64,000 bases of DNA from Acidimicrobiia bacterium (GCA_016215655.1 JACRIT010000077.1:1-64000), one strand, 5' to 3'. Shown: positions 42,282 to 51,809, counted from the first letter of the stretch. Numbers and translations: made by a program. The notes: generated by a model not told the origin, from the sequence alone.

Positions 42282-43121
42282 TCACACCCGGTAGCCGTCC
42301 ATGATGGTCCGGCATCCCTCGGTCGCGGCGGCGAGGTCGAGCGCCGCCGGACCCGGATCGGGCACGAACGCCGCCGGACCACCCCGATACACGATGCCCG
42401 TCGGAATCCGCCCCTCCCCCATCACCCGCAGGCAGGTGGCAAAGGCGGCGGCGCGATCGCTCGGGTCGTAGCCGGTCTCCTCATCGAGATCGGCCACTGC
42501 GGCGTCCCAGGCCGGGTAGGTGTCCTGGTAGGTGACGCAGGGCGACAGCACCTCGACGAAGCCGAAGCCGCGGCCGGCTCGGGCATGGTCGAGAGCCGCG
42601 GCGATGAGCCGGAGGAGTTGGTCGGGACGGCCGCTGTATCCCCGGGCGAGGAAGGTGCTGGCGGTGATGCCGAGTCCGAGGAGGATGCCATCCAGCGCCT
42701 GCTCGCGGTGCTCCGGATGCACCAACGCCGCGGTGGGCGAGCCCTGTCCCTTGGTGAGCCCGTAGGTGGCATTGTTCATCAGGAGATAGGTGAGAGCAGG
42801 ATTGCGCCGGAAGGTGTGCACCAGGTGTCCGGCGCCGATGGCGTACCCGTCGCCGTCGCCACCGGCGGCGATCACGGTCAGCGACGGATCTGCCAGCGCG
42901 GCGCCGGTGGCGGCCGGGAGCACGCGGCCGTGCAGGGCGTGGTATCCATAGGTGCCGAGGTTGTTCTGGATGGTCCCGGAGCACCCGATCCCCGCCAGGA
43001 TGAGGGTGGCCTCGGGTGGGATGCCCGCCTCGCCGAGCGCCCGATCGAGGGCCGCCTGCACGCCGAAGTGACCGCATCCCGCACACCAGATCGGCGGACG
43101 CGGCGCATAGGTGACCGTCAT
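42282..43121 (-). CDS. korB: 2-oxoacid:ferredoxin oxidoreductase, beta subunit
   Basis: 279 aa, TPP-binding subunit of a KorB/PorB type enzyme. FeS/TPP landmarks are WCAGCGHFG at the N-terminus, AGIGCSG, GGDGDGYAIGAGHLVHTFRRN (TPP/Mg site) and MNNATYGLTKGQGSPT. With KorA it oxidatively decarboxylates a 2-oxoacid to acyl-CoA and reduces ferredoxin. It overlaps the alpha gene by 4 bp. 2-Oxoglutarate is the usual substrate of this form; others are possible. Confidence 0.93.
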   Translation of the reverse strand: MTVTYAPRPPIWCAGCGHFGVQAALDRALGEAGIPPEATLILAGIGCSGTIQNNLGTYGYHALHGRVLPAATGAALADPSLTVIAAGGDGDGYAIGAGHLVHTFRRNPALTYLLMNNATYGLTKGQGSPTAALVHPEHREQALDGILLGLGITASTFLARGYSGRPDQLLRLIAAALDHARAGRGFGFVEVLSPCVTYQDTYPAWDAAVADLDEETGYDPSDRAAAFATCLRVMGEGRIPTGIVYRGGPAAFVPDPGPAALDLAAATEGCRTIMDGYRV

Positions 43122-44881
43122 CGCTCGACCCCGGCGGCGATACGAGAGGCCAGCTCGGCCGGAGTGAATGCCAGGCCGTCGCTCCTCCGGATTCCCCGCA
43201 TCGCGGCGAGGGGAACGCCCTCGGCGGCGAGGACGTCGTGGATCTGCCCTTCGTCGTTGTGTTCCACGACGAAGGTGAGCCGGCGCCGGCGCACGAACTC
43301 CAGGGTCTCGTCGAGCACCGGCCACAGCGTGCGCGGCTGGAGGCCGGCCAGCGTGATGCCGGTCGCCGCCAGCCGCTCACACGCCTCGACCACCGGAGCC
43401 ACGGCGAACCCCGTGGCGAGGACACCGATCTCGGCGGCGTCGTCTCCCCAACGGCGTCCTCGGGGAAACAGGTCCTTCGCCGCCGCGATCTTGCGGGCTC
43501 GCTTTGCCATCATCGTGCGGCGCGTCTCCGGGTCGATGCTGACCTGGCCCCACTCGTTGCGCTCGTTGCCCGTCACCAGGTTCATCCCTCCGGGCGTTCC
43601 CGGCACCACCCACGGCGACACCCCGTCCGGGGTCACCCGGTAGCGCCGGTACTCGCCGAGAGCGGCGAGGCCGACCGCGTCGAGGACCGCGCCGGGCTCC
43701 ACGGCGACATCGAGGTCGAAGGGGATCACGGTCGAGGCGTGCTGGGCGATCGCCTGATCGAGCGCCACGTACACCGGACATTGCAGACGCCGGCTGAGGG
43801 CCGTTGCCGCCACGCCGAGGTGGAAGCAGTCGGCCGTGTCGCCCGGAGTCAGCACCACCCGAGGAAACTCGCCGTTGCCACCATGGATGAGCATCGCCAG
43901 GTCGCTCTGCTCGGGACGGGTCGGCATCCCGGTCGATGGTCCCGCCCGCTGACAGTCGACGACGACGAGGGGGATCTCTGCCGAGCCGGCATGCCCCACG
44001 CCCTCCTGCATGAGGGCGAGACCAGGCCCCGATGTCGCCGTCATCGCCCGGACCCCAGTGAGGGCGGCGCCGATCGCCATGTTCACCGCCGACAACTCGT
44101 CCTCCGCCTGGACGACGACTCCTCCGAGGCCCGGGAGATGTCGCTCCATCCACTCGAGGATCTCCGATGCCGGAGTGATGGGATATCCGGTGAAGAAGCG
44201 GCCGCCGGCGGCGATTAAGCCGAGCGCCAGCGCTTCGTTGCCGCTGATGAGGAGATGGTCGGCCGCGGGCCCGGTGGCGAGCGACCACGGACCACTCCCC
44301 TCGTCGAGTCCGACCGAGTCGGCATGCTCGAATCCGAGCCGCAGGGCGCGCTCATTGGCCTCCCGCACCCCGACGGCGAGGCGGGCGAGTCCGGAGCGAA
44401 GGCAGGACACCGCTTCGGCATCCGGAATCGAAAGCGTCCGGGCGAGGAGGGCGAACGCGAGGCTGTTCTTGAAGAGGTCGCGACGCAGGTCGCGCACCGC
44501 CATGCGGGACAACGGTGCCTCGATCACCGTCGCTCCCGGCGGCAACGCCGCGGTCGGGGCGGGACCGGCCGAAGAGTCGAAGATGACGATGGCATCGCCG
44601 GCCAGATCGGGGCCGATGCGCACGACCGCCTCGTCGTCGAAGGCGACGAGCAGATCGACGTGATCTCCGAGGCCGCCCCGGTCGGCCAGCGACGCCCGCA
44701 ACCGCGCCGCCGCATGTCCCCCCTTGATCCGCGACGCCACGTTTCGAGCGGAGTAGAGATGAAAGCCGCGCGGGCTGAGGATGCGGGTGAGCAGCCCGAT
44801 CAGCGTCAGCGAGCCATCGCCCCCCTGGCCGGCCACCGCCACCGTGAGGTCGTCGCGCAGCCGGGGAACGACGGCGGTCAT
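43118..44881 (-). CDS. korA: 2-oxoacid:ferredoxin oxidoreductase, fused gamma-alpha subunit
   Basis: 587 aa. Residues ~10-190 are the gamma domain (VAVAGQGGDGSLTLIGLL, SARNVASRIKGGHAAARLR). From ~210 on it is the alpha subunit: ISGNEALALGLIAAGG, FFTGYPITPASEILEWME, QAEDELSAVNMAIGA and TSGPGLALMQEGVG. The gamma-alpha fusion is the KorA architecture of actinobacteria. The middle gene of frhB-like - korA - korB, all with 4-bp overlaps. Confidence 0.94.
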   Translation of the reverse strand: MTAVVPRLRDDLTVAVAGQGGDGSLTLIGLLTRILSPRGFHLYSARNVASRIKGGHAAARLRASLADRGGLGDHVDLLVAFDDEAVVRIGPDLAGDAIVIFDSSAGPAPTAALPPGATVIEAPLSRMAVRDLRRDLFKNSLAFALLARTLSIPDAEAVSCLRSGLARLAVGVREANERALRLGFEHADSVGLDEGSGPWSLATGPAADHLLISGNEALALGLIAAGGRFFTGYPITPASEILEWMERHLPGLGGVVVQAEDELSAVNMAIGAALTGVRAMTATSGPGLALMQEGVGHAGSAEIPLVVVDCQRAGPSTGMPTRPEQSDLAMLIHGGNGEFPRVVLTPGDTADCFHLGVAATALSRRLQCPVYVALDQAIAQHASTVIPFDLDVAVEPGAVLDAVGLAALGEYRRYRVTPDGVSPWVVPGTPGGMNLVTGNERNEWGQVSIDPETRRTMMAKRARKIAAAKDLFPRGRRWGDDAAEIGVLATGFAVAPVVEACERLAATGITLAGLQPRTLWPVLDETLEFVRRRRLTFVVEHNDEGQIHDVLAAEGVPLAAMRGIRRSDGLAFTPAELASRIAAGVER

Positions 44882-46164
44882 GTCCCGTCCTCGGCAGCGA
44901 CTCCGGCCGGCGCTCCCGGCCCCTTCGTGTAATACGTCTTGGGGTCGAGCCACCCCTGGGCGCGCCGTTCGGAGAGGGATGGCATTCGTGCCGGATGCGG
45001 CCGGTTGGCCTTCTTGTCGGCGGAGAGCTTCTCGAGGAGCATCATCCCGCGCGGTTCGTCGGCGAGCGGCCGGACCTCGATGACCCCGGCGTGCAGCGCG
45101 GCCTCGAACGCCTCGTGGCCCCGTTCGGTCCGCACCAGGGTGAAGGTCCACCCGTCGAGGCCGATGCCGCCCAGTCCGATGTCGGCATGTTCGGCGCCGT
45201 AGTCCACGCAGTAGAGGCAGGCCGGGCGAGCGAACTCGCGATAGCGCTTCAGCGACGTGGTGCGCACCTCACCATCGTCGAGGCGGACCACCACCTTCCC
45301 CTTGATGTTGATGTTGGCGATCCGGCCACGCTCGACCCCGAGCATCTCTCCGAGCCGGTCGAGGCTCTCATGGGTGAACGCTTCGGAGCAGAACAGCCCG
45401 AGCACGAGGGTGACATTGCTGCGGTACCAGTCGGCCATCTCCAGCCGGATCGAGGAGTGCTGCTGCAGTCTCATCCCGTCCACCTGGCAGGGCACCCCCA
45501 CCACGGCGAGCGGCGCGACCTTGGAGCGCATGGCCTCCTGGAGGGCGAGGGTGTTCGGCGAGTAGGTGTAGCGCGAACCGGCACACGCCAGGACCGCATG
45601 TCGATCCCTGGCAAGGCGAGGGCGGCCGATCTGCGAGTCGTCGGGCATCACGTCGCCGAGCACCGCTCCGGCGATGCGGCCCGTCTCCAGGGCGTGGATG
45701 AGGAGCGCCGAGGCCACCCCGCCGTCCTGGGCCCGGTCTCGTATCGCAGGGTCGGTGGCCCGGGCATACCATCCGTAGGCGTACGCACCGAAGCCGCGGT
45801 CTTCGGCCGGGTCGCGGTACCCAAGGAGATCGTCGAGGTCACGATCGGCGGGACGCAACACCGGGCACACATCGGCACACAGGACACACAGCACGCAGGC
45901 GTCGGCCCGAGTGGGGATGGGGGCCTCGTCCGCGTACTCGAACACGTCCACGGGACACACCGTGACGCAGGAGGCACAGCCCACGCACCGGCCGGCCGCC
46001 ACCACCCGATCCATGAGGAAGTCCACGGCGCGGAATCCCCCACGATTCAGCTCGGTACGCCAGGCGTAAGCCCACTCATGAGGGTCGCCGCCCGAATCGA
46101 GCATGGCCTCGTATCGTGCGGAGACGCGCATCGTCACCGGATCGCGTTTCAGCGGCGGTGTCAT
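44878..46164 (-). CDS. FrhB-like F420/ferredoxin oxidoreductase subunit
   Basis: 428 aa. Two [4Fe-4S] motifs lie near residues 60-105: CVGCASCVTVCPVDVF and CVLCVLCADVCP. They are followed by the FrhB/FdhB N- and C-terminal domains (AQDGGVASALLIHALETGR, VVGVPCQVDGMRL, then ACLYCVDYGAEHADIGLGGIG), which carry FAD, F420 and FeS sites in coenzyme F420 hydrogenase beta. It is probably an electron partner of KorAB, moving electrons between ferredoxin and F420 or another acceptor. First codon ATG 46164, with another ATG at 46131. Confidence 0.9.
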   Translation of the reverse strand: MTPPLKRDPVTMRVSARYEAMLDSGGDPHEWAYAWRTELNRGGFRAVDFLMDRVVAAGRCVGCASCVTVCPVDVFEYADEAPIPTRADACVLCVLCADVCPVLRPADRDLDDLLGYRDPAEDRGFGAYAYGWYARATDPAIRDRAQDGGVASALLIHALETGRIAGAVLGDVMPDDSQIGRPRLARDRHAVLACAGSRYTYSPNTLALQEAMRSKVAPLAVVGVPCQVDGMRLQQHSSIRLEMADWYRSNVTLVLGLFCSEAFTHESLDRLGEMLGVERGRIANINIKGKVVVRLDDGEVRTTSLKRYREFARPACLYCVDYGAEHADIGLGGIGLDGWTFTLVRTERGHEAFEAALHAGVIEVRPLADEPRGMMLLEKLSADKKANRPHPARMPSLSERRAQGWLDPKTYYTKGPGAPAGVAAEDGT

Positions 46165-46195
46165 CGGCCACCCCCTCGCGGCATCCCGGCTCCTC

Positions 46196-46483
46196 TCACA
46201 CCTCGAGCACGATCGAAGCGCCCTCCGTCAGGTCGAAGGTCCCGCACCGCTCATCACCGACGTACAGGCACACGCGTTGCGGCGTCTCAGGGTGCTGATC
46301 GCGGAAGATGGCGACTCCATCGCCATTCGTGATCGCGGTGCTCCATGTCGAGGCCGCCTGCGGGTAGCTGAACCGGGCCCCGACCTCGAGTTCGGGAACC
46401 GCCATGACCTCGCCGTCGACGGCGCGGACCTCGAAGGTGAGCAGCAGGTCGTTCACGAAGCCATTGAACCGACGGGAAGGCAC
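46196..46483 (-). CDS. Hypothetical 95-aa protein, Ig/beta-sandwich-like
   Basis: Not recognised. GARFSYPQAASTWSTAITNGDGVAIF followed by VCLYVGDERCG and GASIVLEV reads like a small regulatory-like beta-sandwich domain, with two Cys that could pair. It starts with GTG 46483 without a clear ribosome site and ends 31 bp before the FrhB-like gene, same strand. Codon use is like its neighbours. Moderately confident that it is real. Confidence 0.55.
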   Translation of the reverse strand: MPSRRFNGFVNDLLLTFEVRAVDGEVMAVPELEVGARFSYPQAASTWSTAITNGDGVAIFRDQHPETPQRVCLYVGDERCGTFDLTEGASIVLEV

Positions 46484-46510
46484 GAGGGACGGAGGCGAAA
46501 GTCACAAAAG

Positions 46511-46534
46511 AAGTCACCAGTCACCGGTCACCAG
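46511..46534. repeat. 7-bp tandem repeat (GTCACCA)
   Basis: GTCACCA, GTCACCG, GTCACCA follow one another directly in the gap upstream of hmgA. Confidence 0.7.
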
Positions 46535-46585
46535 CCGGAACGAGGAACCCTCGGGCGGCGGGTATGGGAATCGGGACAGACCCCC

Positions 46586-46640
46586 GCATCGGGTGCCGGG
46601 CATCATGCATCTTCTGCATCGGGCAACGGGCAACGGGTAC
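46586..46640. repeat. 7-bp tandem repeat (CAACGGG type)
   Basis: CATCGGG, CAACGGG, CAACGGG units preceded by irregular GCATC words, ending 35 bp before the hmgA start. Confidence 0.65.
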
Positions 46641-46675
46641 CCTTCCCCCTTCCCGCCCGTCCCGAGGAGTAGCAG

Positions 46676-47962
46676 ATGGCTCTGGCGTACCTGTCCGGCT
46701 TCGGCAATCACCATGCTTCCGAGGCGGTGGCGGGAGCGTTGCCCGTGGGGCAGAACAACCCGCAGCAGCCCCCGCTGGGGCTCTACACCGAGCAGCTGAG
46801 CGGGACCGCCTTCACCGCGCCGAAGGGCCAGAACCGGCGCACCTGGTTGTACCGCATCCGTCCCTCGGTGCTCCACGTCCACGATCTCCGTGAAGTGGAT
46901 GCGGGACTGATCCGCACCGCGCCCTGCCGGGAGTCGGAGCCGCCGATCGGCCAGCTGCGCTGGGATCCCATCCCGGCCGAGGCCGGGCTCACCTGGCTCA
47001 CCGGCCTGCGCACCATCGCCACCAATGGCGACGCCCATGGCCAGTTCGGGATGGCCGCCCACATCTACCTCGCCGACACCTCGATGACCGACACCTACTG
47101 CTACGACGCCGACGGCGAGCTGCTGGTGGTACCCCAGCAAGGGCGGCTGCGGATGGTCACCGAGTGCGGCATCCTCGAGGTGGCACCCGGGGAGATCTGC
47201 GTGATCCCGCGGGGGATGAAGTTCCGCGTCGAGCTGCTCGACAAGACCGCCCGCGGGTACGTCTGCGAGAACTACGGTGCCTACTTCACCCTTCCCGAGC
47301 GGGGGCCGATCGGTGCCAACGGCATGGCGAACGAGCGGGACTTCCTCGCCCCCACCGCCGCCTTCGAGGAGACCGAGGACGCCTGCACGCTCTTCGTGAA
47401 GTTCGACGGCCGCCTCTTCGCCGCCGACCTCGACCACTCCCCGCTCGATGTCGTCGGCTGGCACGGCAACCACGTCCCGTACAAGTACGACCTCGCCCGA
47501 TTCAACACGATCGGGTCGATCTCGTTCGACCATCCCGATCCGTCCATCTTCACCGTGCTCACCGCACCCTCGGACCGACCCGGGACCGCCAACGTCGACT
47601 TTGTGATCTTCCCCGACCGCTGGCTGGTGGCGGAGCACACCTTCCGCCCTCCCTACTACCACATGAACATCATGAGCGAGTTCATGGGGCTGATCCACGG
47701 CGTCTACGACGCCAAGCTCGAGGGGTTCGACGCGGGCGGGTTCAGCCTCCACAACGCCTACTGGCCGCACGGGCCTGACAACGACGCCTGGCAGGCGGCG
47801 ACCACCCACGATCTCACCCCGCAGAAGCTGGCGGGGACCCTGGCCTTCATGTTCGAGACCCGCTACCCGCTCATCCCCACCGGGTACGCCGCCACCTTGC
47901 CCGCCCTGCAGGAGGACTACCAGGAGGTCTGGTCGAGCTTGCGCCGCCACTTCCGCCGGTGA
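46676..47962 (+). CDS. hmgA: Homogentisate 1,2-dioxygenase
   Basis: 428 aa, full length for the family. The N-terminus [37 protein letters not shown] and the C-terminal iron-ligand region [18 protein letters not shown] are diagnostic. It opens the ring of homogentisate to maleylacetoacetate in tyrosine/phenylalanine breakdown, using Fe(II) and O2 in the cytoplasm. ATG 46676 follows GAGGAG. Maleylacetoacetate isomerase is not adjacent; an FAH-family gene lies at 38492. Confidence 0.97.
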   Translation: MALAYLSGFGNHHASEAVAGALPVGQNNPQQPPLGLYTEQLSGTAFTAPKGQNRRTWLYRIRPSVLHVHDLREVDAGLIRTAPCRESEPPIGQLRWDPIPAEAGLTWLTGLRTIATNGDAHGQFGMAAHIYLADTSMTDTYCYDADGELLVVPQQGRLRMVTECGILEVAPGEICVIPRGMKFRVELLDKTARGYVCENYGAYFTLPERGPIGANGMANERDFLAPTAAFEETEDACTLFVKFDGRLFAADLDHSPLDVVGWHGNHVPYKYDLARFNTIGSISFDHPDPSIFTVLTAPSDRPGTANVDFVIFPDRWLVAEHTFRPPYYHMNIMSEFMGLIHGVYDAKLEGFDAGGFSLHNAYWPHGPDNDAWQAATTHDLTPQKLAGTLAFMFETRYPLIPTGYAATLPALQEDYQEVWSSLRRHFRR

Positions 47963-48041
47963 CAAACCGACGCTGCCACCGCGGGCGACTCGCCGAGGGT
48001 TCGACATCATCGGGAACGGGGGGCAGCCCGTGACCCATCCC

Positions 48042-48078
48042 GTCGCCTTGCCTACTGCCTGCTGAAGGCTGACGGCCC
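48042..48078. repeat. Weak 7-bp tandem repeat (GCCTACT type)
   Basis: GCCTACT, GCCTGCT and flanking GAAGGCT-like words in register, in the 128-bp convergent gap after hmgA. Weaker than the other tracts. Confidence 0.4.
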
Positions 48079-48090
48079 CACGACTGAGCC

Positions 48091-48882
48091 TCACACCCCC
48101 GGTATCGGCAACAGGGCACCTTGGGGCATCTGCCGCTCCACCCCGGTCACCTGCACGATCCCCAGTTCGTCGGGGATCACCGTCGAGTTGTCGCAGCCGC
48201 CGGCTTCGCGGGACTGATAGTTGACCCGCACCCGGGCCGGGCGAATCACGGCGCCGCCACCGTCGACGGCACGCAGATCCGACCACCGTGCCGCCACACC
48301 GGGCTGCTCACAGCGGGCGAACGCCTCGGTCCACACCACCGGGGCGGCCAGGAAGGCGCCCTCGGTGTGCAGATCTCGCACCACGGTCTCCCTGCCCGAC
48401 TCGAGATCCGTGATCGTGCCCCTCCAGGCGTGCACCTCGGCGGATGCCTCCGGAGAGGGTGCCACCCGCAGCCGGTAGCGGCGACCCGGCTGCCAATCGA
48501 AGTCGCGGGTGTTCGGGTCGTTGCGGGCACTCGGCAGCGGCGAGGTCGAACCCTTGAGCAACCCGCCGATCTCGGCGGGGGCGTAGCCGCCCCAGTTGGC
48601 CGCGGTGAGCCCGGGAAAGCGCGGATTCCACTGCAGGCCGATGTGTGCCCCGCCGCGCAGGCTGCGATCCGTGGCGAAGCTCACCTGGAGGGCCCAGAAG
48701 AAGAGCCGCCGGACCACGGGCGGTTGCAGGATCTCGAGCACGGCCGAGACCTCGATGAGGGGCACCTGGGGAATCTCCCAGGCCAGGTGGAGCGATGAGG
48801 CCCCATTGGCGCTCGTGGGCTGGCCGACCGTCCGCTCCCGCAGCCCCGACGCCTGGCGCATCCGCCGCCACATGGCGATCAC
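48091..48882 (-). CDS. Hypothetical 263-aa protein
   Basis: Not recognised. A beta-rich protein with HLAWEIPQVPLIEVSAVLEI, HIGLQWNPRFPG and RRYRLRVAPSP followed by HAWRGTITDLESGRET; the repeated strand pattern resembles a lectin- or lyase-like jelly roll. Two cysteines (ARCEQP, AGGCDNS) are present. No signal peptide. GTG 48882 overlaps the stop of the upstream transglycosylase-like gene (GTGA), so coupled translation is likely; ATG 48873 is an alternative. Function unknown. Confidence 0.7.
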   Translation of the reverse strand: MIAMWRRMRQASGLRERTVGQPTSANGASSLHLAWEIPQVPLIEVSAVLEILQPPVVRRLFFWALQVSFATDRSLRGGAHIGLQWNPRFPGLTAANWGGYAPAEIGGLLKGSTSPLPSARNDPNTRDFDWQPGRRYRLRVAPSPEASAEVHAWRGTITDLESGRETVVRDLHTEGAFLAAPVVWTEAFARCEQPGVAARWSDLRAVDGGGAVIRPARVRVNYQSREAGGCDNSTVIPDELGIVQVTGVERQMPQGALLPIPGV

Positions 48883-50165
48883 GGTGCGGTCTGCTGGGTC
48901 GCCCAGGGATGGACCCACGCCGAGTCGAAGACACCCACTCGCGGACCGCAGGTCCAGTGGCCCCACGGGTTCGGCCCCTTGCCCCAGGCCGAGTAGCCGT
49001 ATCCGGAGGTGGCGAAGCGCTCCCAGTTGAACTCGGGCCACTGCACTCCGCCCACCGACCCTCCCCCGCGGTTGCCGAGCAGCGTCTCGCGGGACTCCCA
49101 CACCAGCATGGCGGCGACGATGGTGTTGTACTCGGGGTTCCAGATGCTGGCGTCGGCGGGGATGCTCGATTTGTCCGAGTGGTAGGTCCTCACCCGATTC
49201 ACCCGCTCCTGCCAGTAGTACGGCATGTTCTGGAACAGACCGGCGGCACCCGAACGCGGGTTCTCGGCAAAGGGGATGCCGCTGCTCTCGCACCTCATCA
49301 CCTTCAACGCGTTGTCCACCTGTCCGGGCACGCAGAACTCGATCCCGTTGCGCGTGGCGCACTTCGTTTCGGTGAGACCCCAGTCCGCAAACACCTCGGT
49401 GACGATCGGACGCCACTGCTCGACCCCGGCGCCGGGGACGTACCCGTAGTCCGGCCGCGTCGTCGTGGTGGTCGCCGCGGCCGTGGTGGTGGAGGCGATC
49501 TGTGCGGCGAGTGCGGCCTCCTGACGACGCAACTCCGCTTCCTCCGCGGCGATGCGAGCCGCTTCCTGCCGGTCCCAGGCCTCCTGCACCTCGTCGAGGG
49601 CGGCGAGCGCCGAGTCGAGCTCGGCCGTCCGTTGCGCCTCGACCGCGGTGAGCTCGCCGATCCTCGCCTCGGTGAGCAGCTGCTGCTCCGCGGCGGAGAT
49701 TCGCAGCAGGTCGAGTTCGGCAGCCGACAGCACGAAGCGGTTGACCGCCGATCGATCGTCCTCGGTGACCGCGGCCAGGTAGGCGACACGGGTGGAGAAG
49801 CTCGTCACGTCGCCCACGACCACGGCGACGCCGCGTGCGCCCGCCGACATGTACATCGTGGCGATGCGGCTGCGCAGAGTCGTCTCACGCACCACCGCAG
49901 AGGCCTGGTCGGAGCGCCGCCGCTCCTCGAGCCGGACGATGGTGTCGGCCAGGCGGGAGCGGCTCTCGAGGGCTTCTTGGAGGGCCGACCGTGCCGTGGC
50001 CAGATTCTGCGCGGCGGCGGCTACCGCTTCTTCGGCGGCGGCGAGATCGGAGCGGGTCACCGAGCCGAAGGCCACCGCCCCGCCGAATACCGCCACCGCC
50101 GACAGGACGACGGCGGGCAGCCACGGGAGGAGGCGCCGCAGGACCGTCGGCGCACCGGAGTTCAT
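48879..50165 (-). CDS. Exported coiled-coil protein with lytic-transglycosylase-like domain
   Basis: 428 aa. An N-terminal membrane/signal segment (LPAVVLSAVAVFGGAVAFG) is followed by ~190 residues of Ala/Glu-rich coiled coil (EEAVAAAAQNLATARSALQEAL ... AEEAELRRQEAALAAQI), then a Thr-rich linker (STTTAAATTTTTRP). The C-terminal SLT/lysozyme-like domain has MRCESSGIPFAENPRSGAAG with the expected catalytic Glu, then LFQNMPYYWQERV. It likely acts on peptidoglycan from the cell surface, like RipA/Rpf-type actinobacterial proteins. Confidence 0.85.
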   Translation of the reverse strand: MNSGAPTVLRRLLPWLPAVVLSAVAVFGGAVAFGSVTRSDLAAAEEAVAAAAQNLATARSALQEALESRSRLADTIVRLEERRRSDQASAVVRETTLRSRIATMYMSAGARGVAVVVGDVTSFSTRVAYLAAVTEDDRSAVNRFVLSAAELDLLRISAAEQQLLTEARIGELTAVEAQRTAELDSALAALDEVQEAWDRQEAARIAAEEAELRRQEAALAAQIASTTTAAATTTTTRPDYGYVPGAGVEQWRPIVTEVFADWGLTETKCATRNGIEFCVPGQVDNALKVMRCESSGIPFAENPRSGAAGLFQNMPYYWQERVNRVRTYHSDKSSIPADASIWNPEYNTIVAAMLVWESRETLLGNRGGGSVGGVQWPEFNWERFATSGYGYSAWGKGPNPWGHWTCGPRVGVFDSAWVHPWATQQTAP

Positions 50166-50240
50166 TGCGGGGATGATATTGGAGCCCGGGAGTCATGGGT
50201 GGGGCCCTAGAGGTGCCCCGGCAGGTAGCGTCACCCCGAA

Positions 50241-50651
50241 ATGAGCGAGTGCGCCTTTTGCGAGGTCGCCGCCGGAAAACGACCGGCCGCCATCGTCCTG
50301 GAAACCGAGGCGATAGTGGCCTTTCTCGACCATGCCCCGCTGTTCCCGGGCCACACGCTGCTCGTCCCTCGCATGCACACGCACACCGTCGAGGACCTCA
50401 CGCCCGACGCAGCCGGGCCGTTCTGGGCGACGATCGGCCGCGTCGCTCGAGCGGTGCGCCTCGGAACCGGTGCCCAGGGCACCTTCGTGGCGATCAACAA
50501 CGGCGTCAGTCAGTCGGTACCCCATCTCCACGCCCACATCGTGCCCCGCACCCGTGGCGACGGGTTGCGGGGGTTCTTCTGGCCGCGAACCCGATACGAG
50601 GACGACCGCCACCGCGAGGCGGTCCGCGCCGCCATCTCCGCAGCGATGTGA
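50241..50651 (+). CDS. HIT-family nucleotide-binding protein
   Basis: 136 aa. N-terminal CAFCEVAAGKRPA, GHTLLVPRMHTHT and the histidine triad PHLHAHIVPRTRGDG. HIT proteins hydrolyse adenosine phosphoramidates or dinucleotides. ATG 50241 begins at the conserved N-terminus. Stand-alone gene, divergent from the transglycosylase-like gene. Confidence 0.93.
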   Translation: MSECAFCEVAAGKRPAAIVLETEAIVAFLDHAPLFPGHTLLVPRMHTHTVEDLTPDAAGPFWATIGRVARAVRLGTGAQGTFVAINNGVSQSVPHLHAHIVPRTRGDGLRGFFWPRTRYEDDRHREAVRAAISAAM

Positions 50652-50664
50652 TCCCCCTGCATGA

Positions 50665-50910
50665 TCATCTGAGGAGCCGCGGGCCGGTGACCTCACCATC
50701 CACGGAACGACGGAGGGGGTCACGATCGACCTCGAGGTTCGACTCGTGGACGGTCGGATCGTCGTCGTCGGTTCGGCTCCCATCCTCTTCGCCAACTGAG
50801 CCATCGATCAGCCCGAGGCGATCGTGGTGCTCGCCGTCGATGACGACGGGATCGTGGAATCCCAGCTCGTCTTCACCCGCGGCCGGGGAGCGAGCACGAC
50901 GGCGGGTTAG
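50665..50910 (+). pseudogene. YceI-family pseudogene remnant
   Basis: Reading 50665-50910 in one frame gives GDLTIHGTTEGVTIDLEV, then RIVVVGSAPILFAN, a TGA at 50797-50799, and AIDQPEAIVVLAVDDDGIVESQLVF ending at TAG 50908. This is the C-terminal half of a YceI-like beta-barrel protein. The stop falls where family members have a Trp or another residue (FANW-AI), a one-base change from TGG. The N-terminal half is missing. No start codon or ribosome site is evident. Confidence 0.7.
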
Positions 50911-51809
50911 GTGTCGACCGGGACCTGGCTGCGCCGCATCTGGGCGAGGCCGACCAGCGCCACCCCGAGGAGGATGATGGGGAGCCCGGCATAGGTCCAC
51001 CCCCCGACCACCTCGTCTCCGAACGAAACACCGAGCACCACCGCCACCACCGGGTTCACGTAGGCGTAGGAGGTGGCCACCGCCGGGCGAGTGTGTGCCA
51101 GCAGGTAGGCATACGCGGTATAGGCGACCAGCGATCCGAACACCGCCAGGTAGGCCAGCGCCAGCCAGGCTCTCACCCCTGGGGTGCCGACGATGCGCTC
51201 ACCGCGCACCATGCCCACGATCGTCAGCGAAACGCCGCCGCCGAGCATCTGCGCCGCCGAACCCATGAGGCCCTTGGGATGGCGCAGGCGCGAGGTGATC
51301 ACCGAGCCGAACGCCCACATCAGCGGTGAGAGCACCATGAGCACCGTGCCGAGGGGGGATCCCTGGAAGTCGCCTTCCCGGCTCAACATCGCCACCCCGG
51401 CAAGGCCGACGGCGAGCCCGATCCACTCCAGGCGAGTCGGCCATCGCCCGAACAGCCCACTCCACAGGGCAGCCCACAGCGGCATGACCGCAACCGCGGA
51501 GGCCACCAAACCCGAGCCGACCCCGTTGTCCTCGGCCATCGTCACGAATCCGAGACCGCCGATGAACAGGATCGTGCCGGTGAGGAGGGCATTGCGCCAT
51601 TCGATCCGCGCCGGGGCCGCACTCCCCCGCCATCGTGCGATCAGATAGAGCGCAGTGCCGGCAACGACCAGTCGGATCCCACCCATGAGGAACGGGGGGA
51701 AGCCCTCGAGGCCATACCGCAACGCGAGGTAGGTCGATCCCCACACGACATAGACCGTCACCAGGGAGAAGGCGACGAGCGATCGGTGCGGCATGGCGGT
51801 GTCGTGCAT
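50907..51809 (-). CDS. EamA-family (DMT) transporter
   Basis: 300 aa, ten membrane helices in two EamA repeats (VYVVWGSTYLALRYGLEGFPPF... and SPLMWAFGSVITSR...). YedA/RhaT-like exporters of the DMT superfamily move metabolites or amino acids. ATG 51809 is used; ATG 51794 (MPHRSLVAF) is a plausible shorter start. It lies 63 bp after the aldehyde dehydrogenase, separated by a perfect hairpin. Confidence 0.9.
   Translation of the reverse strand: MHDTAMPHRSLVAFSLVTVYVVWGSTYLALRYGLEGFPPFLMGGIRLVVAGTALYLIARWRGSAAPARIEWRNALLTGTILFIGGLGFVTMAEDNGVGSGLVASAVAVMPLWAALWSGLFGRWPTRLEWIGLAVGLAGVAMLSREGDFQGSPLGTVLMVLSPLMWAFGSVITSRLRHPKGLMGSAAQMLGGGVSLTIVGMVRGERIVGTPGVRAWLALAYLAVFGSLVAYTAYAYLLAHTRPAVATSYAYVNPVVAVVLGVSFGDEVVGGWTYAGLPIILLGVALVGLAQMRRSQVPVDT

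Noticed and set aside
46514-48286. Minus-strand frame (~590 codons) opposite hmgA
   Set aside because: hmgA is unmistakable on the plus strand; the frame is a compositional artefact.
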